64,000 nt of DNA from Actinomadura rupiterrae (GCF_024172125.1 NZ_JAMZEA010000009.1:124001-188000), one strand, 5' to 3'. Shown: positions 8,140 to 17,293, counted from the stretch's first letter. Program-made: numbers and translations. Notes: generated by a model not told the origin, from the letters alone.

Positions 8140-9618
8140 TTACGCGGCGGACGGCTTGGCCCTGCGGCGGGTCGGGCCCTGGAGCTTGTCCATGTCCTCC
8201 AGCTCGCGTCCCTTGGTCTCCGGGACCATCCGCCACACGAAGACGAAGGCGAGGGCCGCGAAGGCGGTGTAGAGGCCGTAGGCGAGGCCGAGCGAGATCC
8301 CCGACAGCCACGGGAACGTCACGGTGATCAGCCAGTTCGCGATCCACTGCGCCGCCGCCGCGACCGCCAGCGCCGCGGCGCGGATGAAGTTGTTGAACAT
8401 CTCCCCCAGCATCACCCAGACGACCGGCCCCCAGGTGGACGCGAAGCCGAACACGTACAGGTTCGCGGCGACCAGCGCGACCGGCCCGGCGATATGGCCG
8501 AGCTTGGGGTTGCCGTCCACGATCGGCGCGGTCTGGAAGCAGACCGCCATCGTGCAGAGCGTCACCGCCATCAGCGCGGCGCCGAACAGCAGCAGCGGGC
8601 GGCGGCCGACCTTGTCGACCAGCGCGATCGCGACCAGCGTGGAGCCGACGTTCACCATCGAGTTGATCACCGAGGTGAGCATCGCGTCGTTCTCGCCGAA
8701 CCCGGCCGCGTGCCACAGCGTGGTGCCGTAGTAGAAGATCACGTTGATGCCGACGAACTGCTGGAACACCGACAGCAGGATGCCGACCCAGACGATCGGG
8801 AGCAGCCCCAGCGTCCCGCCGCGCAGGTCGCGCAGGTGGACGGGGCGCTCGGTGCGGATCGACCGGAGGATCTCGCCGACCTTCAGGTCGACGTCGGTGC
8901 CGGCGCCGACGATCCGCTGCAGGATCTGCTTCGCGCGCGCGATCTCCCCCTTCTTCACCAGGTAGCGCGGCGACTCGGGGATCACCAGGGCGATCACGCC
9001 GTACAGCGTCGCGGGCAGGACGGCGACGGCGAACATCCAGCGCCAGGCCGCGCCGCCCCAGGGGAAGGTGCCGGTCGCGCCGCCGTCGGACACCCGGGCG
9101 ATGACGTAGTTGGCCACCAGCGCGGCGAAGATGCCGAGCACGATCGCCATCTGCTGGAGCGAGCCGAGCCGCCCGCGCAGGTTCGCCGGGGCGATCTCGG
9201 CGATGTAGGCGGGCGCGATCACCGAGGCGGTGCCGATGGCCAGGCCGCCGACCACCCGCCAGAACGTCAGCTCCCAGGCGGCGAACGCCAGCGCGGAGCC
9301 GAGCGAGCTGACCACGAAGACGACCGACGCGCCGATCATCACCTTGATCCGGCCGATCCGGTCCGCGAGCGGCCCGGCGAACCAGGCGCCGACGGCGCAG
9401 CCGAGCAGCGCCGAGGAGACGACGAAGCCGATCCAGAAGGAGTTCAGGTCGAACTCCTTCTTCAGCGCGTCCACGGTGCCGTTGATCACCGACGAGTCGT
9501 AGCCGAACAGGAACCCGCCGAGCGCGGCGGCGCCGGCGAGCATCGCGGCGACGGCGGCGTGCGAGCCCTCCGCGGGCTCCTCGATGGCGCCGGCGTCGGG
9601 GCTGCCCTGTGTCGTCAT
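8140..9618 (-). CDS. Sugar porter family MFS transporter
   Basis: 492 aa with twelve predicted transmembrane segments. Sugar-porter hallmarks are present: GFLFGYDSSVING in TM1, GPLADRIGR in the TM2-TM3 loop, PESPRYL near the middle, and PETKGRELE after TM12. The family moves monosaccharides such as glucose or xylose by proton symport; the substrate is not deducible here. It diverges from the histidine kinase at 9807 across a 188-bp gap. The thrS leader starts 48 bp after its stop. Confidence 0.9.
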   Translation of the reverse strand: MTTQGSPDAGAIEEPAEGSHAAVAAMLAGAAALGGFLFGYDSSVINGTVDALKKEFDLNSFWIGFVVSSALLGCAVGAWFAGPLADRIGRIKVMIGASVVFVVSSLGSALAFAAWELTFWRVVGGLAIGTASVIAPAYIAEIAPANLRGRLGSLQQMAIVLGIFAALVANYVIARVSDGGATGTFPWGGAAWRWMFAVAVLPATLYGVIALVIPESPRYLVKKGEIARAKQILQRIVGAGTDVDLKVGEILRSIRTERPVHLRDLRGGTLGLLPIVWVGILLSVFQQFVGINVIFYYGTTLWHAAGFGENDAMLTSVINSMVNVGSTLVAIALVDKVGRRPLLLFGAALMAVTLCTMAVCFQTAPIVDGNPKLGHIAGPVALVAANLYVFGFASTWGPVVWVMLGEMFNNFIRAAALAVAAAAQWIANWLITVTFPWLSGISLGLAYGLYTAFAALAFVFVWRMVPETKGRELEDMDKLQGPTRRRAKPSAA

Positions 9619-9806
9619 GTTGCCGACCTTCCCAGGAAACGATCAGGCAATCCTGGCCGCCGGCCCAAGGTTCGGCAGGGCCCGGACCCGCGGGGACGGC
9701 CGCTCTGACCTGCGTTCGGACGGGTCCGATACCGCAGGCGGCGGCCCGGATCTCCCTCTCCGGGTTCACGCGGCGGCGGGCGCGGGCGGATTAACCTCCA
9801 GGGGAA

Positions 9807-11075
9807 ATGAGCGACCAGAACTCCTCCTCCCCCGCCGCCGACCTCGTCCGGGCGGCGCTGCAGCGGGCCGTCCTGCACGGCCCCGTGCTCGGGCCCGACG
9901 CGGCGCGCCCGCCGCTGCCCCGCAGCCTGTGGGCGCGCGGCCCGCTGATCGCCGCGCTGACGCTGCTCACCATCGGCTTCACGGCCGGGTCCATCGCCGT
10001 GCCGATGGAGACGCTGCACCGGTCGGCCGACGAGAGCGTCCCGCTCGGGCTGCTCCAGGCGGCTCCGCTGGTGGTGGCGCTGTTCCGGCCGCTGCTCGCC
10101 TGGCGGGTCTCCGCCGCCGGCCTGCTGCTCGGCGCGCTGCTGGTGCGGGACGCCGGGTTCTGGCCCTGGTCGCCGACCGCATGGCTGGCGTTCCTGATCA
10201 TCCTGTTCTGCGTCGGGACGGCCGGGGACCGGACGGCCGCGCTCGGCGTCGGCATGGTCACCGTCGCCGGGGTCATCGGCCCGGCCGTGACGGTGGCGAT
10301 GCCGGTCTGGTTCGGCGTGATCCTGTCCGCGCTGGCGCTGCTGGCGCTGGTGTTCGGCGACGCGGTCGGCGGCCGGCGGGCCGCCGAGCGGGCGCTGCGC
10401 GAGCAGGAGGAGCTGCACCGCCGCGACCTGGCCCGGCAGGCCGTGCTGGAGGAGCGGGCCCGGATCGCGCGCGAGCTGCACGACGTGGTCGCGCACCACA
10501 TGTCGGTGATCGCGATGCAGGCCGAGGCCGCGCCCTACAAGATCCCCGAGCTGCCGGAGCAGGCCCGCGAGACGTTCGTGGTGGTCCGCGACGCGGCCCG
10601 GCAGGCGCTGGCCGAGACCCGCCGGGTGGTCGGGCTCCTGCGCGCCGAGGACGAGGCGGCCGAGCGCGCCCCGCAGCCGGGCCTGGACGGCCTGGACGGG
10701 CTGCTGGAGGCCGCGCGGCACTCCGGCCTCGCGGTGACCAGCTCGGTGACGGGGATGCCGCGTCCGCTGGCGACCGGCGTGGACCTGTCGGCGTTCCGGA
10801 TCGTCCAGGAGTCGCTGAGCAACGCGTCCCGGTACGCGCCGGGCGGGACGGTCCGGGTGGAGATCGGCTACGGGGACGAGCGGCTCGCCGTGGCCGTCCG
10901 GGACGAGGGGCCGGGGCCGGGCGGCGAGCCCGAGTCGTCCGGCGGCGGGCACGGCCTGGTCGGGATGCGCGAGCGGGTCGCGATGCTGGGCGGGACGCTG
11001 GCGGCGGGCCGGCGCGGGGACGGCCGTCCGGGCTGGGAGGTGGAGGCCGAGCTGCCCTACGGCGACCCGGACTGA
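9807..11075 (+). CDS. Sensor histidine kinase (NarL-type, HisKA_3)
   Basis: 422 aa. Several membrane segments occupy ~45-185, a short coiled coil follows, then the HisKA_3 dimerisation motif ERARIARELHDVVAHH with phospho-acceptor His225. The HATPase domain has SLSNASRYA (N box) and GHGLVGMRERV (G box). A TTAACCT hexamer about 9 nt upstream of the ATG and AGGGGA at its foot suggest a very short leader. The response regulator follows 47 bp later, so the two form a two-component system. With no large extracellular loop, the signal is probably sensed in or near the membrane. Confidence 0.9.
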   Translation: MSDQNSSSPAADLVRAALQRAVLHGPVLGPDAARPPLPRSLWARGPLIAALTLLTIGFTAGSIAVPMETLHRSADESVPLGLLQAAPLVVALFRPLLAWRVSAAGLLLGALLVRDAGFWPWSPTAWLAFLIILFCVGTAGDRTAALGVGMVTVAGVIGPAVTVAMPVWFGVILSALALLALVFGDAVGGRRAAERALREQEELHRRDLARQAVLEERARIARELHDVVAHHMSVIAMQAEAAPYKIPELPEQARETFVVVRDAARQALAETRRVVGLLRAEDEAAERAPQPGLDGLDGLLEAARHSGLAVTSSVTGMPRPLATGVDLSAFRIVQESLSNASRYAPGGTVRVEIGYGDERLAVAVRDEGPGPGGEPESSGGGHGLVGMRERVAMLGGTLAAGRRGDGRPGWEVEAELPYGDPD

Positions 11076-11122
11076 CCCCCGGCTGCGACGATCTTGGTTG
11101 CGGGACGCCGTAGGGTGCTCTC

Positions 11123-11782
11123 GTGACGATTCGGGTGCTGATCGCCGACGACCAGGTGATGATCCGCGACGGGCTGGCGGCGCTGCTGTCGTCGGATCCG
11201 GAGATCGAGGTGGTGGGGCAGGCCGGGGACGGCCGGGAGGCCGTGTCCCTCGCCCGCGAGCTGGGCCCGGACGTGGTCGTCATGGACATCCGGATGCCCG
11301 AGATGGACGGCCTCGCGGCGACCGCCGAGCTGGTCGGTGACGAGCCGGACGGCGGCCCGAAGGTGCTGGTGCTGACCACCTTCGACCTGGACGAGTACGT
11401 CTACGAGGCGCTCGGCGCGGGCGCCAGCGGCTTCCTGCTGAAGGACGCCCCGGCCGCCGACCTGGTGCAGGGCGTGCGGGTGGTGGCGTCCGGGGACGCG
11501 CTGCTCGCGCCGTCCATCACCCGGCGGCTGATCTCCGACTTCGCCCGCCGCAGGCGGCACCAGCGGCCGAGCCCGGCGGCGACGGCCGCGCTCACCCCGC
11601 GCGAGCGGGACGTGCTGCGGCTCATGGCGCGCGGCATGTCCAACGCCGAGATCGCCGCCGACCTGGTACTGGCCGAGCAGACCGTCAAGACCCACGTAGG
11701 ACACGTGCTGACCAAGCTGGGCCTGCGCGACCGCACCCAGGCGGTCGTGTTCGCCTACGAGAACGGCCTGGTCGGCGACTGA
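11123..11782 (+). CDS. LuxR-family (NarL-type) response regulator
   Basis: 219 aa. The receiver domain has the acidic pair D9-D10, phospho-acceptor D55 (VVVMDIRMPEMDG) and the conserved K in FLLKD. A LuxR-type helix-turn-helix follows (LTPRERDVLRLMARGMSNAE). GTG at 11123 is the start: TAGGGT at 11111-11116 ends exactly 6 nt before it, so translation is probably leaderless from its own promoter as well as from the kinase transcript. Its target genes are not identified; the divergent sugar porter is one candidate. Confidence 0.9.
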   Translation: MTIRVLIADDQVMIRDGLAALLSSDPEIEVVGQAGDGREAVSLARELGPDVVVMDIRMPEMDGLAATAELVGDEPDGGPKVLVLTTFDLDEYVYEALGAGASGFLLKDAPAADLVQGVRVVASGDALLAPSITRRLISDFARRRRHQRPSPAATAALTPRERDVLRLMARGMSNAEIAADLVLAEQTVKTHVGHVLTKLGLRDRTQAVVFAYENGLVGD

Positions 11783-11821
11783 TCAGCCCCCGCCACCGCC
11801 CAGGCCGCAGCCAGCGACCAA

Positions 11822-11847
11822 GCCGCGGCCGGTGACCGGGCCGCGGC
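11822..11847. terminator. Bidirectional terminator between convergent genes
   Basis: GCCGCGGCCGGT and CCGGGCCGCGGC form a near-perfect hairpin with one bulged G, lying between the response regulator stop (11782) and the oxidoreductase stop (11860). Confidence 0.5.
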
Positions 11848-11859
11848 CAGGGCGGACGG

Positions 11860-12816
11860 TCAGCGGGACGGATCGAGGACGAGCTTGCCGGTCGTCCGGC
11901 GCGAGCGCAGCTCCTCGTGCGCGCGGCGGACCTCGGACAGGCCGTACTCGCCGCCCGCGACGACCTTGAGGCTGCCCGCGGCGGCGAGCCCGAACAGCTC
12001 GTCCAGGGCGGTGCCCATGACGTCGCCGGGGAGCTGGAACACGTGCGCCAGCCACATGCCCGCGACGGTCGTCGAGTGCGACATCAGGTTGGCGGGCTGG
12101 ACGGGCTTGGGCAGCTCCCGGGACGCCATGCCGTAGAAGGCGAGGCGGCCGAACGGCGCGAGCGCGGTGAGGCTCTGGTCGGTGACGCTGCCGCCGGTCA
12201 TCTCCAGGACGATGTCGACGCGGCGGCCGTGGTTGGCCTCCATGAGCGCGGCCTTGAGGTCGGGCTCGGCGGGGTCGACGGCGATGTCGGCGCCGAGGTC
12301 GAGCGCGAGCGCGCGCTTCTCCGGGGACGAGGCGGTGGCGATGATCCGGCCCGCGCCCCACGCCCGGGCGAGCTGGACGGCGAGGGTGCCGACACCGCCC
12401 GCCGCCGCGTGCACCACGACCGACTCGCCGGGCGCGAGGTGGGTGCTGCGGCGCAGCAGCAGCCAGGCGCTGACGCCCTGCACGACCATGCCGAGCGCGG
12501 TGAGGTCGTCGATGACGTCGGGCACGTTCCACATCGTCGCGGTCGGCGCGACGGCCTTCTCGGCGTAGCCGCCGGTGCCGAGCAGCGCCACGACGCGGCG
12601 GCCGTCCGGCGTGCGGCCGACCGCCTCGCCGCCGGGCACGAGCGGCAGCGTCTGCTTGGCGAGGTAGCTGTTCTCGGCCTGGTGGGTGTCGGCGTAGTTG
12701 ATGCCGGCCCGGTCCACCTCGATGAGCGTCTGCCCCTCGCCCGGCACGGGGTCGGGCAGCTCGACCGGGGTGAGGACCTCCGGCCCGCCGAACTCGGTGA
12801 TCTGGATGGCGCGCAT
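11860..12816 (-). CDS. NADPH:quinone oxidoreductase family (zinc-independent MDR)
   Basis: 318 aa, typical of the quinone oxidoreductase branch of the medium-chain dehydrogenase/reductase superfamily. The N-terminal GroES-like domain contains AGINYADTHQ, and the Rossmann nucleotide-binding region is HAAAGGVGTLAVQLA near residues 138-152. The zinc-ligand cysteines of alcohol dehydrogenases are absent. The start at 12816 has AGGAAGAGA upstream. An SDR gene ends 32 bp upstream on the same strand, so the two may be co-transcribed. The physiological substrate cannot be read from sequence. Confidence 0.87.
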   Translation of the reverse strand: MRAIQITEFGGPEVLTPVELPDPVPGEGQTLIEVDRAGINYADTHQAENSYLAKQTLPLVPGGEAVGRTPDGRRVVALLGTGGYAEKAVAPTATMWNVPDVIDDLTALGMVVQGVSAWLLLRRSTHLAPGESVVVHAAAGGVGTLAVQLARAWGAGRIIATASSPEKRALALDLGADIAVDPAEPDLKAALMEANHGRRVDIVLEMTGGSVTDQSLTALAPFGRLAFYGMASRELPKPVQPANLMSHSTTVAGMWLAHVFQLPGDVMGTALDELFGLAAAGSLKVVAGGEYGLSEVRRAHEELRSRRTTGKLVLDPSR

Positions 12817-12848
12817 CTGCTCTCTTCCTGGCTGCTCGGCGCGGGCTG

Positions 12849-13607
12849 TCAGCGGGGTCCGGGGACGCCGCGGAACCGGAACGGCTCGGACGGGCGGCCG
12901 GGCACCACGTACCAGGCGTCCCCGGCGCCGTCCGCGTCCAAGATTGCCATGAACGCGTCCACGACGTGGGAGACGGGCAGGATGGGGAAGCCGGTGCGCT
13001 CCAGCTCGGACCGGATCGGGCCGATGATGTCGGTCTCGGCGAAGGACGGGCACAGCGCGTTCACCCGGATGCCCTCCGGCTGGTGCGCGGGGCCGAGCGC
13101 CCGGACGAGCCCGACCACCGCGGCCTTGTTCGCGCCGTACACCGGGTCGAACGGGGTGGAGGTGAGCGCGGCCATGCTGGCGGTCGCGACGATGTCGCCG
13201 CCTCCCCGGGCGCGCAGCGCGGGCAGCACGGCGTGCACGCCGTAGACGACGCCGTCCACATTGATGGACATCGCGCGGCGGTAGCGGTCGGGGTCGAAGT
13301 CGTCGCCGAGGCCGAAGCCGCTGGCCACGCCCGCGTTGAGGAACGCCAGGTCGAGCCCGCCGAAGCGGTCGACGGCCGTCTGGACGGCCCGCGCGCTGTC
13401 GCCGGGCTCGCGCACGTCGCAGAGGACGAACTCGCCGTCCACCTCGTCGGCCACCTTGCGGCCGCCGTCCTCGTCCACGTCGGCGAGCACGACGCGGACG
13501 CCCTCGCCCGCGAGCCGCCGGGCGACCGCCGCGCCGATGCCGTTCGCGCCGCCGGTGATGAGCGCGACCTTGCCCGCGCGCGGGCCCGCCTCCTGGAACG
13601 CCGTCAT
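12849..13607 (-). CDS. Short-chain dehydrogenase/reductase
   Basis: 252 aa, classical SDR. The cofactor motif TGGANGIG lies near residue 18-25, NAG at FLNAGV, the catalytic Ser in ATASMAAL and YxxxK as YGANK. The acidic residue LADVDED after beta-2 suggests NAD preference. The ATG at 13607 has GAGGTG 4 nt upstream. It diverges from the acyl-CoA dehydrogenase at 13656; the 48-bp gap carries the palindrome at 13626-13647, which could control both directions. Confidence 0.88.
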   Translation of the reverse strand: MTAFQEAGPRAGKVALITGGANGIGAAVARRLAGEGVRVVLADVDEDGGRKVADEVDGEFVLCDVREPGDSARAVQTAVDRFGGLDLAFLNAGVASGFGLGDDFDPDRYRRAMSINVDGVVYGVHAVLPALRARGGGDIVATASMAALTSTPFDPVYGANKAAVVGLVRALGPAHQPEGIRVNALCPSFAETDIIGPIRSELERTGFPILPVSHVVDAFMAILDADGAGDAWYVVPGRPSEPFRFRGVPGPR

Positions 13608-13625
13608 GGGCACCTCATCCTCGCA

Positions 13626-13647
13626 AGTAACTGACTCGTCAGTTACT
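13626..13647. promoter_or_regulatory. 22-bp palindromic operator over the acyl-CoA dehydrogenase promoter
   Basis: AGTAACTGAC and GTCAGTTACT are perfect 10-bp arms around 2 central bases. The right arm overlaps TACTAT (13644-13649), which is spaced exactly 6 nt before the ATG at 13656 and reads as the -10 of a leaderless transcript. The obvious candidate ligand is the TetR protein encoded at 14876 in the same operon, which would then be autoregulated and also repress the divergent SDR. Which protein binds is an inference. Confidence 0.75.
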
Positions 13648-13655
13648 ATAACGGA

Positions 13656-14879
13656 ATGGACTTCGGTTTGAGCCCCCGCGCCGAGGAGTACCTCGGCCGC
13701 ATGCAGGACTTCATGGACGCCCACGTCTACCCCGCCGAACCGGTCTACGCCGAGCAGCGCCGGGAGCTGACCGCCGCCGGGCGCGCGCACGAGCTGCCGC
13801 CGGTCGTCGAGGAGCTGAAGGCCGAGGCGCGCAAGCGCGGCCTGTGGAACCTGTTCCTGCCCGACAGCACCGACCCGGAGCACGGCCTCAGCAACACCGA
13901 CTACGCGAGCATCGCCGAGCTGACCGGGCGCTCGCCTCACCTGGCGCCCGAGGCGATCAACTGCGCCGCGCCCGACACCGGCAACATGGAGGTGCTGCAC
14001 CTGTTCGGCACGCCCGAGCAGAAGCGGCGCTGGCTCGCGCCGCTGCTGGACGGCGAGATCCGGTCCGCGTTCGCGATGACCGAGCCGGACGTGGCCAGCT
14101 CCGACGCCACCAACATCTCCACCCGGATCGAGCGGGACGGCGACCACTACGTCATCAACGGCCGCAAGTGGTGGATCACCGGGTCCGCCGACCCGCGCTG
14201 CGAGATCATGATCGTGATGGGCAAGACCGACCCGGACGGCCACCCCTACCTCCAGCAGTCCATGGTGCTGGTGCCGATGGACACGCCGGGCGTCGAGATC
14301 GTCCGTCCGCTGCCCGTGTTCGGGTACCACGACCAGCAGGGGCACTGCGAGATCACCTTCACCGACGTGCGCGTCCCGGTGGAGAACCTGGTCGGCGAGG
14401 AGGGCGGCGGCTTCGCCATCGCGCAGGCCCGGCTCGGCCCCGGCCGCATCCACCACTGCATGCGGGCGATCGGCATGGCCGAGCGGGCGCTGGAACTGAT
14501 GTGCCAGAGGGCCGTGGACCGGGTCGCGTTCGGCAAGCCGCTGGCCGCGCAGGGCGTCGTCCGGCAGCAGATCGCCGAGTCCCGGATGGCGATCGACCAG
14601 GCCCGGCTGCTCACCCTGAAGACCGCGTGGCTGATCGACAAGCACGGGGTGAAGGCCGCCCGGTCCGAGGTCGCGTCCATCAAGGTGATCGCGCCGCGGG
14701 TCGCGCTGGAGGTCGTCGACCGCGCCATCCAGGTGCACGGCGGCGCGGGCATGTCCGACGACACCCCGCTCGCCGCGATGTGGGCCGGGCTGCGCACGCT
14801 GCGGCTCGCCGATGGCCCCGACGAGGTGCACGTCCGGTCCGTCGCGCGCGCGGAGTTGGGTAAGTTCACCTCGAAATGA
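13656..14879 (+). CDS. Acyl-CoA dehydrogenase family protein
   Basis: 407 aa flavoenzyme resembling the ACAD10/11-like group. The N-terminal helical domain is followed by AFAMTEPDVASSDATN (FAD/substrate loop), the beta domain with RKWWITGSADPRC, and the C-terminal helical bundle ending in IQVHGGAGMSDDTPLA. It would oxidise an acyl-CoA to the enoyl-CoA; the chain is unknown. Translation appears leaderless with TACTAT as -10. Its stop overlaps the TetR start (ATGA), so the two are coupled. The overlap with the operator and the SDR/quinone reductase neighbours suggests a small fatty-acid or aromatic-acid breakdown unit. Confidence 0.92.
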   Translation: MDFGLSPRAEEYLGRMQDFMDAHVYPAEPVYAEQRRELTAAGRAHELPPVVEELKAEARKRGLWNLFLPDSTDPEHGLSNTDYASIAELTGRSPHLAPEAINCAAPDTGNMEVLHLFGTPEQKRRWLAPLLDGEIRSAFAMTEPDVASSDATNISTRIERDGDHYVINGRKWWITGSADPRCEIMIVMGKTDPDGHPYLQQSMVLVPMDTPGVEIVRPLPVFGYHDQQGHCEITFTDVRVPVENLVGEEGGGFAIAQARLGPGRIHHCMRAIGMAERALELMCQRAVDRVAFGKPLAAQGVVRQQIAESRMAIDQARLLTLKTAWLIDKHGVKAARSEVASIKVIAPRVALEVVDRAIQVHGGAGMSDDTPLAAMWAGLRTLRLADGPDEVHVRSVARAELGKFTSK

Positions 14880-15547
14880 CGAACACCACGGGGGACGCGG
14901 GCACCCGCGAGACGGGTGCCCGCAAGCGGATGCCGCACGCCCGGCGCCGGGAGCAGCTGCTCGGGCTCGCGCTGCGCGAGTTCGGGCGGCGCGGCTACCA
15001 CCTGACGCAGATGGAGCACGTGGCGGCCGCCGCCGACGTGTCCAAGGCGCTGCTCTACCAGCACTTCGCGTCCAAGGAGGAGCTGTTCGCCGAGGTCGTC
15101 GGCTCGGTCGTGGCCGAGCTGACCGGACGGCTGAACGCCGAGGTGCGGGCCGAGGACGACTCGGTCGACCGGATCCGCGCGATGGTGCGGGTGCTGTTCG
15201 ACTACGCCACCGACGAGCCGGACGCCTGGACGCTGGTCATCCGGCACCTGGACAAGCCGGAGGTCGGGCCGGGCCTGCGCGAGCTGCGCGACCGGCTCGG
15301 CGAGGCGTTCGCCGACCTGCTGCTGATCCGCCGCCGCGCCGACCCGGCCCTGTCCCCCGCCGAGCTGGCGGTCAACGAGCACCGCGCGCGGCTGCTGGTG
15401 CCGCTGATGCACGGGTCGATGCTGTCGATGGTGTCCTGGTGGCTGGAGCACCCCGACACCCCGCGCGACCGGGCGGAGGCGATGGCGGTCGAGTTCATCT
15501 GGCTCGGCCTGGACCGCCTCCGCACCGGTGAGCGCCTACGCTCGTAA
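14876..15547 (+). CDS. TetR family regulator
   Basis: 223 aa. The N-terminal HTH (~32-75) includes MEHVAAAADVSKALLYQHFA, typical of TetR. The C-terminal ligand domain is helical and Arg-rich. Overlapping the acyl-CoA dehydrogenase stop by 4 nt, it is very probably the repressor that binds the palindrome at 13626. Ligand probably an acyl-CoA by analogy with TetR proteins beside such genes, not shown here. Confidence 0.88.
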   Translation: MTNTTGDAGTRETGARKRMPHARRREQLLGLALREFGRRGYHLTQMEHVAAAADVSKALLYQHFASKEELFAEVVGSVVAELTGRLNAEVRAEDDSVDRIRAMVRVLFDYATDEPDAWTLVIRHLDKPEVGPGLRELRDRLGEAFADLLLIRRRADPALSPAELAVNEHRARLLVPLMHGSMLSMVSWWLEHPDTPRDRAEAMAVEFIWLGLDRLRTGERLRS

Positions 15548-15608
15548 CCCGCGTGCCTGCCCTGCGGGCCTGACCCGCGGGCCTGACGTGTGCTTCTGAC
15601 GTGCGGGC

Positions 15609-15791
15609 CTAGGGCCTGTTTCGAAGTGGCCTCGGCCACGCGCGCGAACGCGTTACCAACCCGGGTGCCGCGACGCCGAAGGCGAGCGGCACCCGGGTTG
15701 ATCGCGAAGCGATGCAGCGTTCGCCCAGGCACGGTCACGGAGCGAGCCGCTAGGCGAGCGCAGTGGGCCGGGACTTTGAAATACAGCCTAG
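15609..15791. mobile_element. MITE-like element with CTAG flanks
   Basis: A ~183-bp stretch without a gene, flanked on both sides by CTAG (15609-15612 and 15788-15791), a rare tetramer and possible target duplication. The left end GGCCTGTTTCGAAGTGGCC and the reverse complement of the right end GGCTGTATTTCAAAGTCCC are similar, so the ends form imperfect terminal inverted repeats; TTTCaAAGT-type ends resemble IS5-like elements. Inside is a long hairpin (15658-15699). No transposase is encoded. The right CTAG overlaps the TAG stop of the hydrolase gene at 15788. Confidence 0.55.
15658..15699. terminator. Hairpin between convergent genes, inside the MITE-like element
   Basis: Perfect 14-bp arms AACCCGGGTGCCGC / GCGGCACCCGGGTT around a 14-nt loop that can itself pair (CGCC/GGCG). 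It lies between the convergent TetR and hydrolase genes and could end transcription from both sides. Confidence 0.6.
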
Positions 15792-17293
15792 TAGCCCGCC
15801 TCCGGGCCCGGCTGGACGGTCGGGACGGTCAGGGCGACCTTCGACGCGTCCAGCCAGCCGATCGCCTTCTGCGAGGTGAACAGGGCGGTGCCCGGCGTGA
15901 TCTGGAGCGCGAGCCGGTGCCCGGGCCCGACCTTCCAGGACACCGCCTCCAGTTCGCACTCGGTCGTCCGGCGGCGCCCGTCCAGGGTGATCGGGATCGG
16001 CGTCGCCTGGTTGCCGACGACCAGGCCGGTGTCGAGGTCGACGATCTGCGCGTAGACGGCGGTCTGCGGGTGCAGCGCGCGGCCCTGGTAGCTGAACCGC
16101 AGGTGCGGGACGCCGACGGCCTGGCCGTCCGCGGCGGGCATCGGGATCGGGACGGTCAGGGCGTTCTTGGCGGGCTGCGCGACCATCTGCGTGCCCGAGT
16201 TGTCCAGCGGGGTCAGGTTCAGGTGGCCCTTGCCGGTCGCCTTCAGCGGCGCCGCCGCCGGTGCCGGGTAGGACGCGGCGGTCCGGTAGACGCCGTCCTG
16301 GTCGATGTACTCGAAGCCCGCGCCCGTGTCGGCCGAGGCGTCGCCCTTGAGGTAGCGGGCGAACCAGGCGAGCGTGGCCTTGGCCAGGTGGTCGGACGCA
16401 CCGGCCTTGGTCGTGCAGGACCCGTGCCCGCCGCAGAACCAGATCATCTTGACCGGCGCGCCGTTCGCCTTGATCGGCCGGTAGAACGACAGGCCCTCGC
16501 GCAGCGTGAACAGCGTGTCCACGGTGCCCTGCATGACCAGCGTCGGGATGCGGATGCGGTTCACCAGCGACCCGGCCCCGGCCTGCATGAACCACTTCTG
16601 CACCGACGGCGACAGCGTCCCGCTCAGCGCGCCGGACGCGCAGCCCTCCAGCACCTTCCCGGCGACCCGGTTGCCGCTGGTGACACCGCTGAGGCACAGC
16701 AGCGAGCCCCAGCCCGCCCGGTAGACCGAGTCGCGGTACAGGCTGCGCTCGACGCTCTGGAACGCGATCGTCGGGGTGATCACGTCCACCCGGCGGTCCA
16801 TCCCGGCGGCGACGAGCTGGATGCCGCCGCCGTAGCTGCCGCCCGCCATGCCGAGGCGCGGGTCGCCGGGCCGGTCGAGCTGGACCTCGGGCTGCGCCGC
16901 GGTCCAGTCGATGATCTTCATCACGTCGCGGCCCTCGACCGCGGGCGTGTCCACGTTGGCCTCGCCCTCGGAGCCGAAGCCGCGCGCGTTCCAGGTCACC
17001 ACGTTGTATCCGGCGGAGGTGAGCAGCGCGAGCTGGCCCTTGGCGGGGTCGGTCTCGGCGCGCCCGCCCCAGCCGTGGCCGAGCAGGACGGTCGGGGCCT
17101 TCGCCCCGGCGGCCAGCCCCTTGGCCGGGAAGAAGTTGGTCACGATGTGCACGCCGTCGAACGAGGCGAGCTGCACGGTCCGGGGCGCGGGCGGCGCGTC
17201 GTCGGCGTGCGCGGGGATGGCCGCGGCCAGGGGCAGGGCGGCGGTCAGCGCCGCCGCCGCGGCGACGGCGCCGCGGCGGGATCCACGTGGCAT
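15788..17293 (-). CDS. Secreted S15/CocE-like alpha/beta hydrolase
   Basis: 501 aa with a signal peptide (Arg-rich start, hydrophobic to ~25, cleavage near AHA-DD). The hydrolase core shows LLGHGWGG, nucleophile elbow GGSYGGG, an acid in QGTVDTLF and a His in CGGHGSC. The C-terminal ~180 residues form a jelly-roll-like domain as in X-prolyl dipeptidyl peptidases and cocaine esterases. Likely extracellular esterase or peptidase; substrate unknown. The ATG at 17293 has GGAG 8 nt upstream. A short palindrome with the TAACTGA core lies ahead of it at 17320. The stop codon lies in the CTAG flank of the inserted element. Confidence 0.85.
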   Translation of the reverse strand: MPRGSRRGAVAAAAALTAALPLAAAIPAHADDAPPAPRTVQLASFDGVHIVTNFFPAKGLAAGAKAPTVLLGHGWGGRAETDPAKGQLALLTSAGYNVVTWNARGFGSEGEANVDTPAVEGRDVMKIIDWTAAQPEVQLDRPGDPRLGMAGGSYGGGIQLVAAGMDRRVDVITPTIAFQSVERSLYRDSVYRAGWGSLLCLSGVTSGNRVAGKVLEGCASGALSGTLSPSVQKWFMQAGAGSLVNRIRIPTLVMQGTVDTLFTLREGLSFYRPIKANGAPVKMIWFCGGHGSCTTKAGASDHLAKATLAWFARYLKGDASADTGAGFEYIDQDGVYRTAASYPAPAAAPLKATGKGHLNLTPLDNSGTQMVAQPAKNALTVPIPMPAADGQAVGVPHLRFSYQGRALHPQTAVYAQIVDLDTGLVVGNQATPIPITLDGRRRTTECELEAVSWKVGPGHRLALQITPGTALFTSQKAIGWLDASKVALTVPTVQPGPEAGY

